From Planctomycetota bacterium (GTDB lineage: Bacteria > Planctomycetota > Planctomycetia > Pirellulales > UBA1268), in contig JAPOIM010000017.1 in assembly GCA_029978905.1 (NCBI GenBank), positions 1-58,032 of the forward strand: a stretch of 58,032 bases of DNA, given 5' to 3'. The notes under the pieces are model-generated. The model searched no databases and was not told where the DNA came from. It saw only the letters and a program-made list of their open reading frames with translations. A program made the position numbers and the translations under genes. Of this stretch, positions 9,050 through 18,358 are shown in pieces. Numbering within the stretch: position 1 is the stretch's first letter; each line of letters opens with the position of its first letter.

Positions 9050-9085
9050 AAAAAACCCGCCCCGCACGCCTTTTTCAGCGGTTTT
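9050..9085 (-). terminator. Probable intrinsic terminator of ilvD
   Basis: On the minus strand, just after the ilvD stop, AAAACCGC (9085-9078) pairs with GCGGGTTTT (9060-9052) with one bulged G, ending in a run of six T (9055-9050). The 17-base loop is longer than ideal, so the call is moderate. Confidence 0.42.
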
Positions 9086-9086
9086 C

Positions 9087-10775
<1,689 letters not shown>

Positions 10776-10967
10776 GCGTCATCCTTGCAAGTTCAATGAG
10801 GCAGGTAGGTCGGCCGTCTTCACCGGTTTCGGCAAGAAAACGGAAAACCTCCAGTTGGCAAGCGACAAGCCTAGTGAACCGCCCGCCCTGCCGCCACGCA
10901 TGCCGCTGGATTTCAGCCACAAAGCAGGGCTCGCGGCCCGGCAGTGCTCCCGCAGCCTTTCCGTGGA

Positions 10968-11192
10968 TCAGTGGTTCCAGAGGGCGGCCACAGCGGCCTC
11001 GCTGAAGCGTCCTTCGCAGACCACACGCCCGTCGAACGTGAGCACCGGCACGCGGAGCCCGTAGAGTCGCGTCCAGACGGGGTCGGCATCGACATCGACG
11101 AGTTCGAGCGTCGGGAGCCGGTCGGCCAAAAGTTCCTCGGCTTCGTCGCACAGCCCGCAACCACGACGCGTGTAGAGCCTCGCTTCCATCAT
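10968..11192 (-). CDS. Glutaredoxin-like thiol-disulfide protein
   Basis: This small protein of 74 residues begins MMEARLYTRRGCGLCDEAEE, with the redox motif CGLC in the position of the glutaredoxin CxxC, followed by a predicted thioredoxin-fold core (LELVDVDADPVW, LRVPVLTFDGRVVCEGRFSE). The VPVL cis-proline loop is present. Length and motif fit the DUF836/glutaredoxin-like group rather than classical GrxA. The start at 11192 is supported by AGGA seven bases upstream; the frame extends further but lacks coding character. It lies 192 bases upstream of ilvD on the same strand. The reductant and partner are unknown. Confidence 0.78.
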   Translation of the reverse strand: MMEARLYTRRGCGLCDEAEELLADRLPTLELVDVDADPVWTRLYGLRVPVLTFDGRVVCEGRFSEAAVAALWNH

Positions 11193-11287
11193 TTTTCGTT
11201 CCTGGGGATCAGCGGGTACCATACCCGCGTCGCTCACAGGGATGAAACCGGTGAGATCCCGCCCCACTCCCGCCTTGCATCTCTCCG

Positions 11288-12820
11288 ATGGCTGATCCCG
11301 AGAACGACTCTCAGACTCCGGAAACGCGGATCGACGATTCTCCGCCTCCTCCACCGCGGAAGGCCCCGAGCTCTGTCGAAACGCCGGAGTTTCTGGCCGC
11401 GGTACGGGCCAGCAACCTGGTGCCCGAAGAGAAGCTCGCAGCGCTCATCGCCCCGTGGGCGAGCGTCACCGGTCCGATCCCCAAAGACCTCGTCGACGCA
11501 CTCGTAGAGAAGGCGGGGGTGACTCCGTGGCAGTACGGGTTTCTCCGGAAAGGGAAGTACAAGGGCTTCTTCCTCGGTAAGTATCGGCTCCTGGGCCTGC
11601 TCGGTGCCGGCGGGATGGGCAGCGTGTACCTCGCGGAACACACCACTCTCGGGCAGAAGGTTGCCATCAAGGTGCTGCCCGAGAAGAGCGTGGAGAAGTC
11701 GAGTTTCCTTGAGCGATTTCAACGCGAGGCGATGGCAGCCGCCCGGCTCAATCACCCGAACATCGCTCGGGCCCACGACCTCGACCAAGCCGGCAACATC
11801 CACTTTATGGTGCTGGAGTACGTGGAAGGGACGGACCTCTCCGCCAAGGTCAAGCAGCAAGGGCAACTCGGGGTCCACGACGCCGTCGACTGCATCCGTC
11901 AGGCGGCCCTCGGTCTCGACTACGCCCACTCACAAGGCTTTGTGCATCGCGACATCAAGCCGGCCAACCTGATCCTCGACGAGCGCGGACTGCTCAAGAT
12001 CCTCGACCTGGGCCTCGCCCTTCCCCCAGAAGAGGACGACACCACGTCGCTGACCCAACGGCACCGCGAGCGGGTGCTCGGCACCGCGGACTACCTCGCC
12101 CCCGAGCAATCCCGTAACAGCCATCAGGCAGACCGTCGCTCCGACATCTACAGTCTCGGCTGTACCTTCTACTACCTGCTGGTGGGCCGCCCCCCGTTCC
12201 ACATCGGGAAAGCAAACGAACGGATTCGAGCCCATCGCGAGCAGGCCCCTCCCAACCCGCTCGAAGAACGGCCCAATCTCCCGCCAGAGATCGTGGAAAC
12301 CTGCCTGCGGATGATGGAGAAGCACCCGGAGGCAAGGCCGCAGACCGCGGGCGAGGTCGCCGACGCGCTCGCCACCTGGCTTGCGAATAACCCTCTCCCC
12401 AAGCGTCGTCAGTCGGACGTCCCACAGGCCCGCGTCAAACGCCCCCCGGTCCGGCGAGCGGGTCCGGAACGGCGGACAAGCGTTTCCCGCCCTGGGATCC
12501 GGACGAACGCGTGGCCTCACGACGGAGAGGCGGGCTCAAGCGACTCCTCTGGGATTGGTGTGGGCGACACCTCGAGCCCGGAGGTGTCGGGAATCACCAC
12601 CTCCGACATTGCGATTGGCGCGTCCCCCTCGCCAAGGAGCCGAGTGAGTGCGTCGTCGAGCCGCAGTGAGCGGCGAAACCGGTCACCGGAAAAACGCGAC
12701 GTACGTGGCTCGCTGCTCAATCGCGAATGGCTCGGTCAGCCGCTCGGGTTGTGGATCGCAATGGTGGCAGCCCTCGCCCTGATCGGGGCGCTGGCCACCC
12801 GGCTCCTTATGCGTTCCTGA
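11288..12820 (+). CDS. Hanks-type Ser/Thr protein kinase with C-terminal membrane anchor
   Basis: The 510-residue product has a helical N-terminal region (about 30-95), a complete kinase domain (about 99-375), a proline/serine-rich linker and one transmembrane helix (about 487-507, LGLWIAMVAALALIGALA). Kinase landmarks: glycine loop LGAGGMGSVYLAE, Lys128 in VAIKVL, HRDIKPANLILD (residues 220-231), DLG at 240-242 in place of DFG, and the GTADYLAPEQ activation segment. DLG is frequent in planctomycete kinases and is not by itself inactivating. The linker of about 110 residues is probably disordered. No extracytoplasmic sensor domain follows the membrane helix, so inputs probably come from cytoplasmic partners. 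Targets are unknown. Confidence 0.9.
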   Translation: MADPENDSQTPETRIDDSPPPPPRKAPSSVETPEFLAAVRASNLVPEEKLAALIAPWASVTGPIPKDLVDALVEKAGVTPWQYGFLRKGKYKGFFLGKYRLLGLLGAGGMGSVYLAEHTTLGQKVAIKVLPEKSVEKSSFLERFQREAMAAARLNHPNIARAHDLDQAGNIHFMVLEYVEGTDLSAKVKQQGQLGVHDAVDCIRQAALGLDYAHSQGFVHRDIKPANLILDERGLLKILDLGLALPPEEDDTTSLTQRHRERVLGTADYLAPEQSRNSHQADRRSDIYSLGCTFYYLLVGRPPFHIGKANERIRAHREQAPPNPLEERPNLPPEIVETCLRMMEKHPEARPQTAGEVADALATWLANNPLPKRRQSDVPQARVKRPPVRRAGPERRTSVSRPGIRTNAWPHDGEAGSSDSSGIGVGDTSSPEVSGITTSDIAIGASPSPRSRVSASSSRSERRNRSPEKRDVRGSLLNREWLGQPLGLWIAMVAALALIGALATRLLMRS

Positions 12821-12836
12821 GCGTCTCCATCGCGAC

Positions 12837-13607
12837 TCACCTGCCAGGCCGCAGGTTCCACGCCTGCTCACCGAGTGCGGTCAGCATCTCCCGTTGCGTT
12901 AAGTCGAAGTGCAAAGGCGTGACCGTGACCGCACCATCGGCGAGAGCCGTCACGTCAGACTCGTGGGGAGACGGGGGGGGCGGAGGATCGTTCGTCGCCC
13001 AATAATAAGAGCGGCCACGCGGATCCGTCCGTCGCTCAAACGCTTCGCCGTATCGAGCGATGCTCATCGGCACCACGCGCACGTCGGGCGTGCCGGAGAG
13101 TGCTTTCGTGGGAATGTTCACATTAAACAAACTCCCGGCTGGCGGCTCGGTCGCCAGGATGGTGGAGATCACATCGATGGCGATCTCCGCCGCCCGCGTG
13201 AAGTTGAAGTGGTCATTCCACTCCAGCGACACCGCAATGCTCGTGATCCCAAAGAACGCCCCCTCAATCGCCGCCGCCACGGTCCCGGAGTAGAGGACGT
13301 TGATGCCCGCATTGAGCCCGCCGTTGATGCCGCTGACCACCAACGATGGCCGCGCAGGACAAAACTCGGCGATGCCAAGTTTCACCGAGTCTGCTGGGCT
13401 GCCGTCGACAGCCCAGCCGCGGGAGCGATCCCCATCAAAAACCTCTTTGGCGGTCAGGGGCGTCAAAAAGGTGATCGCATGCCCAACACCACTCTGCTCC
13501 GTCGATGGGGCTGCGACGGTGAGATCGCCAAGACCGCGAAGCTGTTTTTCCATGGCCGCAAGGCCTGGCGCATAGATGCCGTCGTCATTGGTGAGGAGCA
13601 CACGCAT
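12837..13607 (-). CDS. surE: 5'/3'-nucleotidase SurE
   Basis: SurE is a metal-dependent nucleoside-monophosphate phosphatase linked to stationary-phase survival. The product is 256 residues, the usual family length, and starts MRVLLTNDDGIYAPGL with the metal-binding Asp pair at residues 8-9. SGVGHAITF, the VDGSPADSVKLG segment and VSGINGGLNAG (metal-binding Asn) are all present. The frame is open further upstream, but ATG 13607 gives the canonical N-terminus. A TATAGT hexamer (13658-13653) may be its -10. It converges with the kinase gene and is divergent from guaA. Confidence 0.95.
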   Translation of the reverse strand: MRVLLTNDDGIYAPGLAAMEKQLRGLGDLTVAAPSTEQSGVGHAITFLTPLTAKEVFDGDRSRGWAVDGSPADSVKLGIAEFCPARPSLVVSGINGGLNAGINVLYSGTVAAAIEGAFFGITSIAVSLEWNDHFNFTRAAEIAIDVISTILATEPPAGSLFNVNIPTKALSGTPDVRVVPMSIARYGEAFERRTDPRGRSYYWATNDPPPPPSPHESDVTALADGAVTVTPLHFDLTQREMLTALGEQAWNLRPGR

Positions 13608-13652
13608 GAAAAACTCGTCGCGAGAGGGGCGGGATTGGCAGGCCGGGCCGTC

Positions 13653-13658
13653 ACTATA
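13653..13658 (-). promoter_or_regulatory. TATAGT, putative -10 element of surE
   Basis: The hexamer reads TATAGT on the minus strand, 45 bases before the surE ATG. No clear -35 is seen. Confidence 0.3.
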
Positions 13659-13720
13659 GCAAGAGGAGGCTTCATTTCCGGCTGTGCGGCGTGGGAATCG
13701 CCAAGGTTGGGCACGACGCC

Positions 13721-13726
13721 TATACT
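13721..13726 (+). promoter_or_regulatory. TATACT, putative -10 element of guaA
   Basis: TATACT lies 47 bases before the preferred guaA GTG at 13774. It argues against the longer reading from GTG 13684, which would start upstream of this element. Confidence 0.35.
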
Positions 13727-13773
13727 TCGGGATTTTCCGCCCGAAACTGCTCCTCCTTTCGAACCACACGACC

Positions 13774-15354
13774 GTGACGAACTCTTCCGACCATCCGCTC
13801 CGTGCCGACGCCATCACCGCCCAGAAGGTGCTGGTCCTCGACTTTGGATCGCAATACGCCCAACTGATCGCCCGCCGGGTCCGCGAGCAGCACGTCTACT
13901 GTGAAATCGTCCGTCATGATCTGCCGATCGAACGCATCCGAGAGCTGGCCCCCGCTGGGTTGATTCTTTCTGGAGGCCCCGCGAGCGTGTACGCCGATTC
14001 CGCCCCGCGGTGCGATCCGGCAATTTTCCAAAGCGGCATTCCCGTGCTCGGGATTTGCTACGGCATGCAGCTCGCATGCAACGCGCTCGGTGGGGAAGTG
14101 GGAAGTGCCACAAGCCGCGAGTACGGTCGCGCCATGCTCGACGTGATCGCCGACGACCCACTCTTCGCGCAGGTACCTGCACACTCTGAGGTGTGGATGA
14201 GCCATGGGGATCAGGTCACCGAAGTCTCCGCCGACTTCGTCACCCTGGCCAAAACCACAACGTGCCCGCTCGCGGCAGTGAAACACACCTCGCTCCCTGT
14301 GTACGGGATGCAGTTTCATCCAGAAGTGACGCACAGTGCCCATGGTGGCACGATGCTCTCGAACTTCCTGAGGCACGCCTGCGGGTGCACGGGAAGCTGG
14401 CGACTCGACGACTTCGCTGCCGCCGCAATCGAAAAGATCCGGCAGCAGGTGGGATCGGGCCGCGTGATCTGCGGGCTCTCTGGCGGCGTCGACTCAGCGG
14501 TCGTGGCAGCCCTTCTTTCGCGTGCCATCGGCGACCAGCTCTCCTGCATCCTGGTCGACAATGGTTTGCTGCGAAAAAACGAAGCAGCCACGGTGATCGA
14601 GGAGTTTACGAACCACTTCCGCACCGACCTGCACGTGGTCAAAGGGGAGGACCGTTTCCTGGAGATGCTCGCCGGTGTCACCGAGCCTCAGGAAAAACGC
14701 CGCCGTATCGGCCAAGCGTTCGTGGACTGCTTCACTGAGGAGGCGTCGCGGATTCAAGGTGTGCGTTTCCTTGCCCAAGGCACGCTCTACCCTGATGTGA
14801 TTGAAAGCGGTGCCTCCGCCGATGGTCCCGCCGCAACGATCAAGCTGCACCACAATGTGGGCGGCCTCCCCGAAAAACTTGATTTCCAGTTGATCGAACC
14901 GTTGCGAGACCTGTTTAAAGACGAGGTGCGGCAACTCGGCCTCCAGCTGGGCCTTCCCGAACGGATCGTGTGGCGACATCCATTCCCCGGGCCGGGGCTT
15001 GCGGTGCGATGCCTCGGCGAGGTCACCAAACCACGACTTGAAACCATTCGTGAAGCCGACGCCATCGTCCTCGAAGAAATCGACAAAGCGGGGCTTTCCC
15101 GCAAAGTGTCGCAGGCATTCGCCGTCCTGCTGCCGGTGCAGAGTGTTGGCGTGATGGGCGACTGCCGCACCTACGACGATGCTTTGGCCGTCCGTGCCGT
15201 GGAAACCGAAGACTTCATGACGGCCGACTGGAGCCACCTGCCGTATGAAGTGCTCGCGTCGATCTCCAGCCGGGTGATCAATGAAGTCCGCGGGATCAAC
15301 CGGGTCGTGTACGACATCTCATCGAAACCACCAGCCACGATCGAGTGGGAGTAA
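13774..15354 (+). CDS. guaA: GMP synthase (glutamine-hydrolysing)
   Basis: GuaA converts XMP to GMP using glutamine and ATP. The product of 526 residues contains a class I glutamine amidotransferase domain ([19 protein letters not shown]; catalytic Cys95 in [18 protein letters not shown] for the His/Glu pair). An ATP pyrophosphatase domain follows with the P-loop [14 protein letters not shown] near residue 235. The C-terminal dimerisation domain ends PATIEWE, as in the family. The GTG at 13774 gives a normal N-terminus; an in-frame GTG at 13684 would add 30 unlikely residues. It is divergent from surE and 85 bases ahead of a two-component pair. Confidence 0.97.
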   Translation: MTNSSDHPLRADAITAQKVLVLDFGSQYAQLIARRVREQHVYCEIVRHDLPIERIRELAPAGLILSGGPASVYADSAPRCDPAIFQSGIPVLGICYGMQLACNALGGEVGSATSREYGRAMLDVIADDPLFAQVPAHSEVWMSHGDQVTEVSADFVTLAKTTTCPLAAVKHTSLPVYGMQFHPEVTHSAHGGTMLSNFLRHACGCTGSWRLDDFAAAAIEKIRQQVGSGRVICGLSGGVDSAVVAALLSRAIGDQLSCILVDNGLLRKNEAATVIEEFTNHFRTDLHVVKGEDRFLEMLAGVTEPQEKRRRIGQAFVDCFTEEASRIQGVRFLAQGTLYPDVIESGASADGPAATIKLHHNVGGLPEKLDFQLIEPLRDLFKDEVRQLGLQLGLPERIVWRHPFPGPGLAVRCLGEVTKPRLETIREADAIVLEEIDKAGLSRKVSQAFAVLLPVQSVGVMGDCRTYDDALAVRAVETEDFMTADWSHLPYEVLASISSRVINEVRGINRVVYDISSKPPATIEWE

Positions 15355-15439
15355 TTGGCTTTCGATGGCGCAAGGTTTCACCCCTCGCTCCTCGCGAGAG
15401 GGATACTAGTGGGGTTCAGCCCCGCGAGAGTTCCTGACC

Positions 15440-16117
15440 ATGCACGTCTGCCTCGTTGAAGACGATCCCTTGATCTGCCGGGCCGTTGACACGGCCCTGC
15501 GCGAAAACGGTCACACCTGCCTCTGCTTCCATGATGGCCAGGAAGCGATCGACGCCCAGGCACTCGCGGGGTGCGATGTGGGCGTGCTGGATGTGATGCT
15601 CCCGGGAGCGAGTGGCATCGACGTGCTCAGGGCAGCTCGCGACCAGGGGGTTCGCACACCCGTGATCATCCTCACGGCCCTGGGAGCCACACCTGAAAAA
15701 CTTCGCGCGTTCGAGAAGGGGGCCGACGACTATCTCGTCAAACCCTTCGACACCTCCGAACTCCTCGCCCGCCTCGACGCCATGCATCGCCGGGCCGCCT
15801 ACCGGCCCACCCTCGAACTCGTGGCCGGACCGCTTCACCTGAGCCTGGCAACAAAGCGGCTGAGCCTCAACGGACGACAAATTGAGCTCACCCCCACGGA
15901 GTTCAGCATTCTTGAGATGCTGATGCGGTATAAGGGTCAGGTCGTGACCCGCTCGATGCTGTGCGAACACATTTGGGGGTTTCGCTGGGACGGACCTACC
16001 AACGTGATCGAGGTCCACATCACTCGGATCCGCGGCAAGCTTGACCACAACCGCGAAAAGTCGCTGATCCGTACGATTCGAGGCCGCGGTTATGCGCTCG
16101 CCGCCGACGCACCCTGA
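15440..16117 (+). CDS. OmpR/PhoB-family response regulator
   Basis: The 225-residue product has a receiver domain (about 1-115) with the acidic pair EDD (7-9), phospho-acceptor Asp51 in GVLDVMLPG, Thr79 in ILTA and Lys101 in YLVKPF. A winged-helix DNA-binding domain follows (about 130-222; LTPTEFSILEMLMRY and the C-terminal hairpin GRGYAL). It is a transcription factor activated by the adjacent histidine kinase, whose ATG overlaps this gene by 26 bases. Because the same unit continues with hpnG, control of hopanoid side-chain formation or of wider envelope genes is plausible but inferred. Confidence 0.93.
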   Translation: MHVCLVEDDPLICRAVDTALRENGHTCLCFHDGQEAIDAQALAGCDVGVLDVMLPGASGIDVLRAARDQGVRTPVIILTALGATPEKLRAFEKGADDYLVKPFDTSELLARLDAMHRRAAYRPTLELVAGPLHLSLATKRLSLNGRQIELTPTEFSILEMLMRYKGQVVTRSMLCEHIWGFRWDGPTNVIEVHITRIRGKLDHNREKSLIRTIRGRGYALAADAP

Positions 16118-17606
16118 CGACACGCCTGCTCCCACGCACACGCGAGGGCTGCTGCGACGTGCTTTTATCCACTGGGCCACACTGCGACTGAGGCTCACGC
16201 TGTGGAATACGGCAGTCGTGTTGTTGGCCACGCTCGCGACCCTCGCCGCCGTGCTCGTGGGCTCACGAGCAGCCCTCTTCCGCGAAGCGGATGCCGTGCT
16301 CGCCGGCGAAGTCGCCGAGATCGTGCTGGCCATCCGGGACCTCCATCCCGACACGCAGGCCGTCATCGAAGAACTTCGTCGAAAGGCCGTGGGCCATGAA
16401 CAGCGGGGCTGGTTTACCCAACTGCTCGACGCGTCGGGCACCACACTCTGGTCGAGCGAAGGCTGCCCCGCGGAGGTCCTCGAAGTTCAGGGCCCTCCTC
16501 CCGCGGACCACGCAGCACACGCCATCGAACTGGTTCAGGTGGGTGACTACCGCTTTGCCTGGCAGAAGGTCGACACCCCTTCGCACTCGCCGCTCTCAGT
16601 GCGAATTGGCATGTCCACCTCCTACCTCGATGAGGATGTGAACGACCTCGCCCGCCTGCTCGTGGTGATCGGCGTGCTCGTGGGCCTGCTGACCCCCATC
16701 GGTGGCTTTTGGCTGGCGGTGCGTGCCACCCGTCCGATTGCGGACATCCTCAAGGCAGCCGTCCGTCTTGAGCCCACGCGTCTGACCGACCGCCTTCCGG
16801 TTCGGGGAACCAACGACGAACTCGATCGACTGGCCCGCACGATCAACCGCCTGCTCGACCAGATCGCTAAACACGTCGAACGTCAGGAATCCTTTATCGC
16901 GGACGCGGCTCACGAGCTCCGAGGCCCGCTCGCGGCCATTCGCAACACGCTCGAGATGGCTCTCGCTTCCCGACTCTCGGCGGAAGACTCGCGGCAGTTG
17001 CTGCAGGAGGCGATCGAGCAGACCTCACAGCTCTCCAAACTCGCCAGCGACCTCTTGGTCCTCGCAGAGTCCTCGGAGATTTCCGTGCCGCAATACGCCG
17101 CCGACGTCGACATGCAGGAGATTGCCTCCGGGATGGTCGACATGTTTTCGGGTGCGGCGGAGGAGGCTGGAATCGAGGTAGCCTGCGAGGTCCGCGGCAA
17201 CACATCGCGCCACCTCCGTGTGGCCGGGATTGCAACGAGGCTGCGTGAGGTGGTCAGCAACCTGCTCGAGAATGCCCTACGTTTCACGCCCCGAGGAGGT
17301 TCCATCCGTGTCGCCGTCGAGGCCCACCCGGCAAGCCGCACGATCTCCCTGATTGTCGAAGACACCGGCTGTGGGATTGGAGAATCGGATATCGCACGGG
17401 TGTTCGACCGGTTCTACCAGGCCGATGCGAGTCGCAGTCGTCGCGACGGCCGCCGGGGCGGTGGACTAGGCCTTTCGATCTGCAGGGCGATTATCGAGTC
17501 GCACGGTGGCACCATCGATCTGCAAAGCCAGCTGGCCAACGGGTCGCCAGGTTGGACGAAGGTCACCGTGACGCTGCCTTGGTCGCAGCAGGATGCAGAC
17601 ACATGA
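16092..17606 (+). CDS. Membrane sensor histidine kinase (HAMP, HisKA, HATPase_c)
   Basis: The 504-residue product has two transmembrane helices (about 39-58 and 185-209) flanking a roughly 125-residue extracytoplasmic sensor region. A HAMP segment starts VRATRPIADILKAA, followed by the phospho-acceptor helix DAAHELRGPLAAIRNTLEMA (His274) and a complete ATPase domain: N box NLLENALRFTPRGG, G1 DTGCGIG, F box FDRFYQAD, G2 GGGLGLSICRAI. The layout resembles CusS/QseC-type sensors. It overlaps the response regulator at its 5' end and hpnG at its 3' end (ATGA), so the three are almost certainly co-translated. The signal is unknown. Confidence 0.93.
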   Translation: MRSPPTHPDDTPAPTHTRGLLRRAFIHWATLRLRLTLWNTAVVLLATLATLAAVLVGSRAALFREADAVLAGEVAEIVLAIRDLHPDTQAVIEELRRKAVGHEQRGWFTQLLDASGTTLWSSEGCPAEVLEVQGPPPADHAAHAIELVQVGDYRFAWQKVDTPSHSPLSVRIGMSTSYLDEDVNDLARLLVVIGVLVGLLTPIGGFWLAVRATRPIADILKAAVRLEPTRLTDRLPVRGTNDELDRLARTINRLLDQIAKHVERQESFIADAAHELRGPLAAIRNTLEMALASRLSAEDSRQLLQEAIEQTSQLSKLASDLLVLAESSEISVPQYAADVDMQEIASGMVDMFSGAAEEAGIEVACEVRGNTSRHLRVAGIATRLREVVSNLLENALRFTPRGGSIRVAVEAHPASRTISLIVEDTGCGIGESDIARVFDRFYQADASRSRRDGRRGGGLGLSICRAIIESHGGTIDLQSQLANGSPGWTKVTVTLPWSQQDADT

Positions 17607-18358
17607 CACCAAGCCTGGAAGACCACGACGTCCAACGCGTCGATGTCGCGATCCTTGTGGCCCTCGGCCTCGAGGCAACGCCGCTGGTCGACCGCCTGCA
17701 CAATCCGATCAAGCTCAACACCGCCGCAGGCCTCAAAATCGCGATCGGCCAAATGAAGACGCGGCGTGTGGCCGTGGTCACGACTGGGGTCGGACGTGAC
17801 GCCGCCATTCGTGGCACACGGCTGACAATCGAAGGGCATCGCCCAAGCCTGCTAGTGGCCGCTGGGTTGTGCGGTGGTCTCGATCCGGGCCTCGAACGGG
17901 GAACGGTGGTGTTTGGAACCTCCGTGACTCGCGTGGGAGGCCGGCCACTGACTGCCCCCGATCCCTCCGGGCTGCTCTCGACCACAAGCCTGCCGACAGC
18001 CCGCGTGGTCACCGCCGACCGAGTCGTCGACACGCCAGAGGCCAAACGCGAGCTCCGCGAGGCCACCGAAGGGGACGTGGTCGACATGGAGAGTTGGTAC
18101 ATCGCCGAGGCAGCTGAAGCGGGCGCCACCCGTTGGGCGATCGTCCGCAGCGTGTCCGACACCGCCACGGAACGCATTGCCCAAGATGTCGCCAAGTTGG
18201 CCTCGGTCACACACCCAGCCCGCCTTGCAGGGGCGGCTGCCCGCCTCCTGTTTTTCCGTCCTTCCGCGATCAGCGACCTTGCCGAACTGCGGGAACACGC
18301 ATGCGCCGCCGCCGATCGGCTCGCCGAGGCACTTGACGTCATCCTCGGCCAAGGGTGA
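17603..18358 (+). CDS. hpnG: HpnG-like nucleoside phosphorylase (adenosylhopane to ribosylhopane)
   Basis: HpnG removes adenine from adenosylhopane to give the ribosylhopane intermediate of extended hopanoids. The 251-residue product belongs to the PNP/MTAN fold: VAILVALGLEATPLV at the N-terminus, the LVAAGLCGGLDPGLERGTVV glycine-rich stretch, and VVDMESWYIAEAAEA with the ribose-binding Met-Glu pair near residues 162-163. Its ATG overlaps the kinase stop as ATGA. The 3' end overlaps the convergent hpnD-hpnE gene by 20 bases. Alone the sequence could be a methylthioadenosine or adenosylhomocysteine nucleosidase; the flanking hopanoid genes favour HpnG. Confidence 0.8.
   Translation: MTPSLEDHDVQRVDVAILVALGLEATPLVDRLHNPIKLNTAAGLKIAIGQMKTRRVAVVTTGVGRDAAIRGTRLTIEGHRPSLLVAAGLCGGLDPGLERGTVVFGTSVTRVGGRPLTAPDPSGLLSTTSLPTARVVTADRVVDTPEAKRELREATEGDVVDMESWYIAEAAEAGATRWAIVRSVSDTATERIAQDVAKLASVTHPARLAGAAARLLFFRPSAISDLAELREHACAAADRLAEALDVILGQG

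Noticed and set aside
13684..13773. N-terminal extension of GMP synthase from GTG 13684
   Set aside because: It would add 30 residues absent from the family and start upstream of a likely -10 element.
17603..18358. Plain MTA/SAH nucleosidase
   Set aside because: The fold allows it, but linkage to hpnC, hpnD-hpnE, shc and hpnH makes HpnG more likely; the alternative is noted in the entry.
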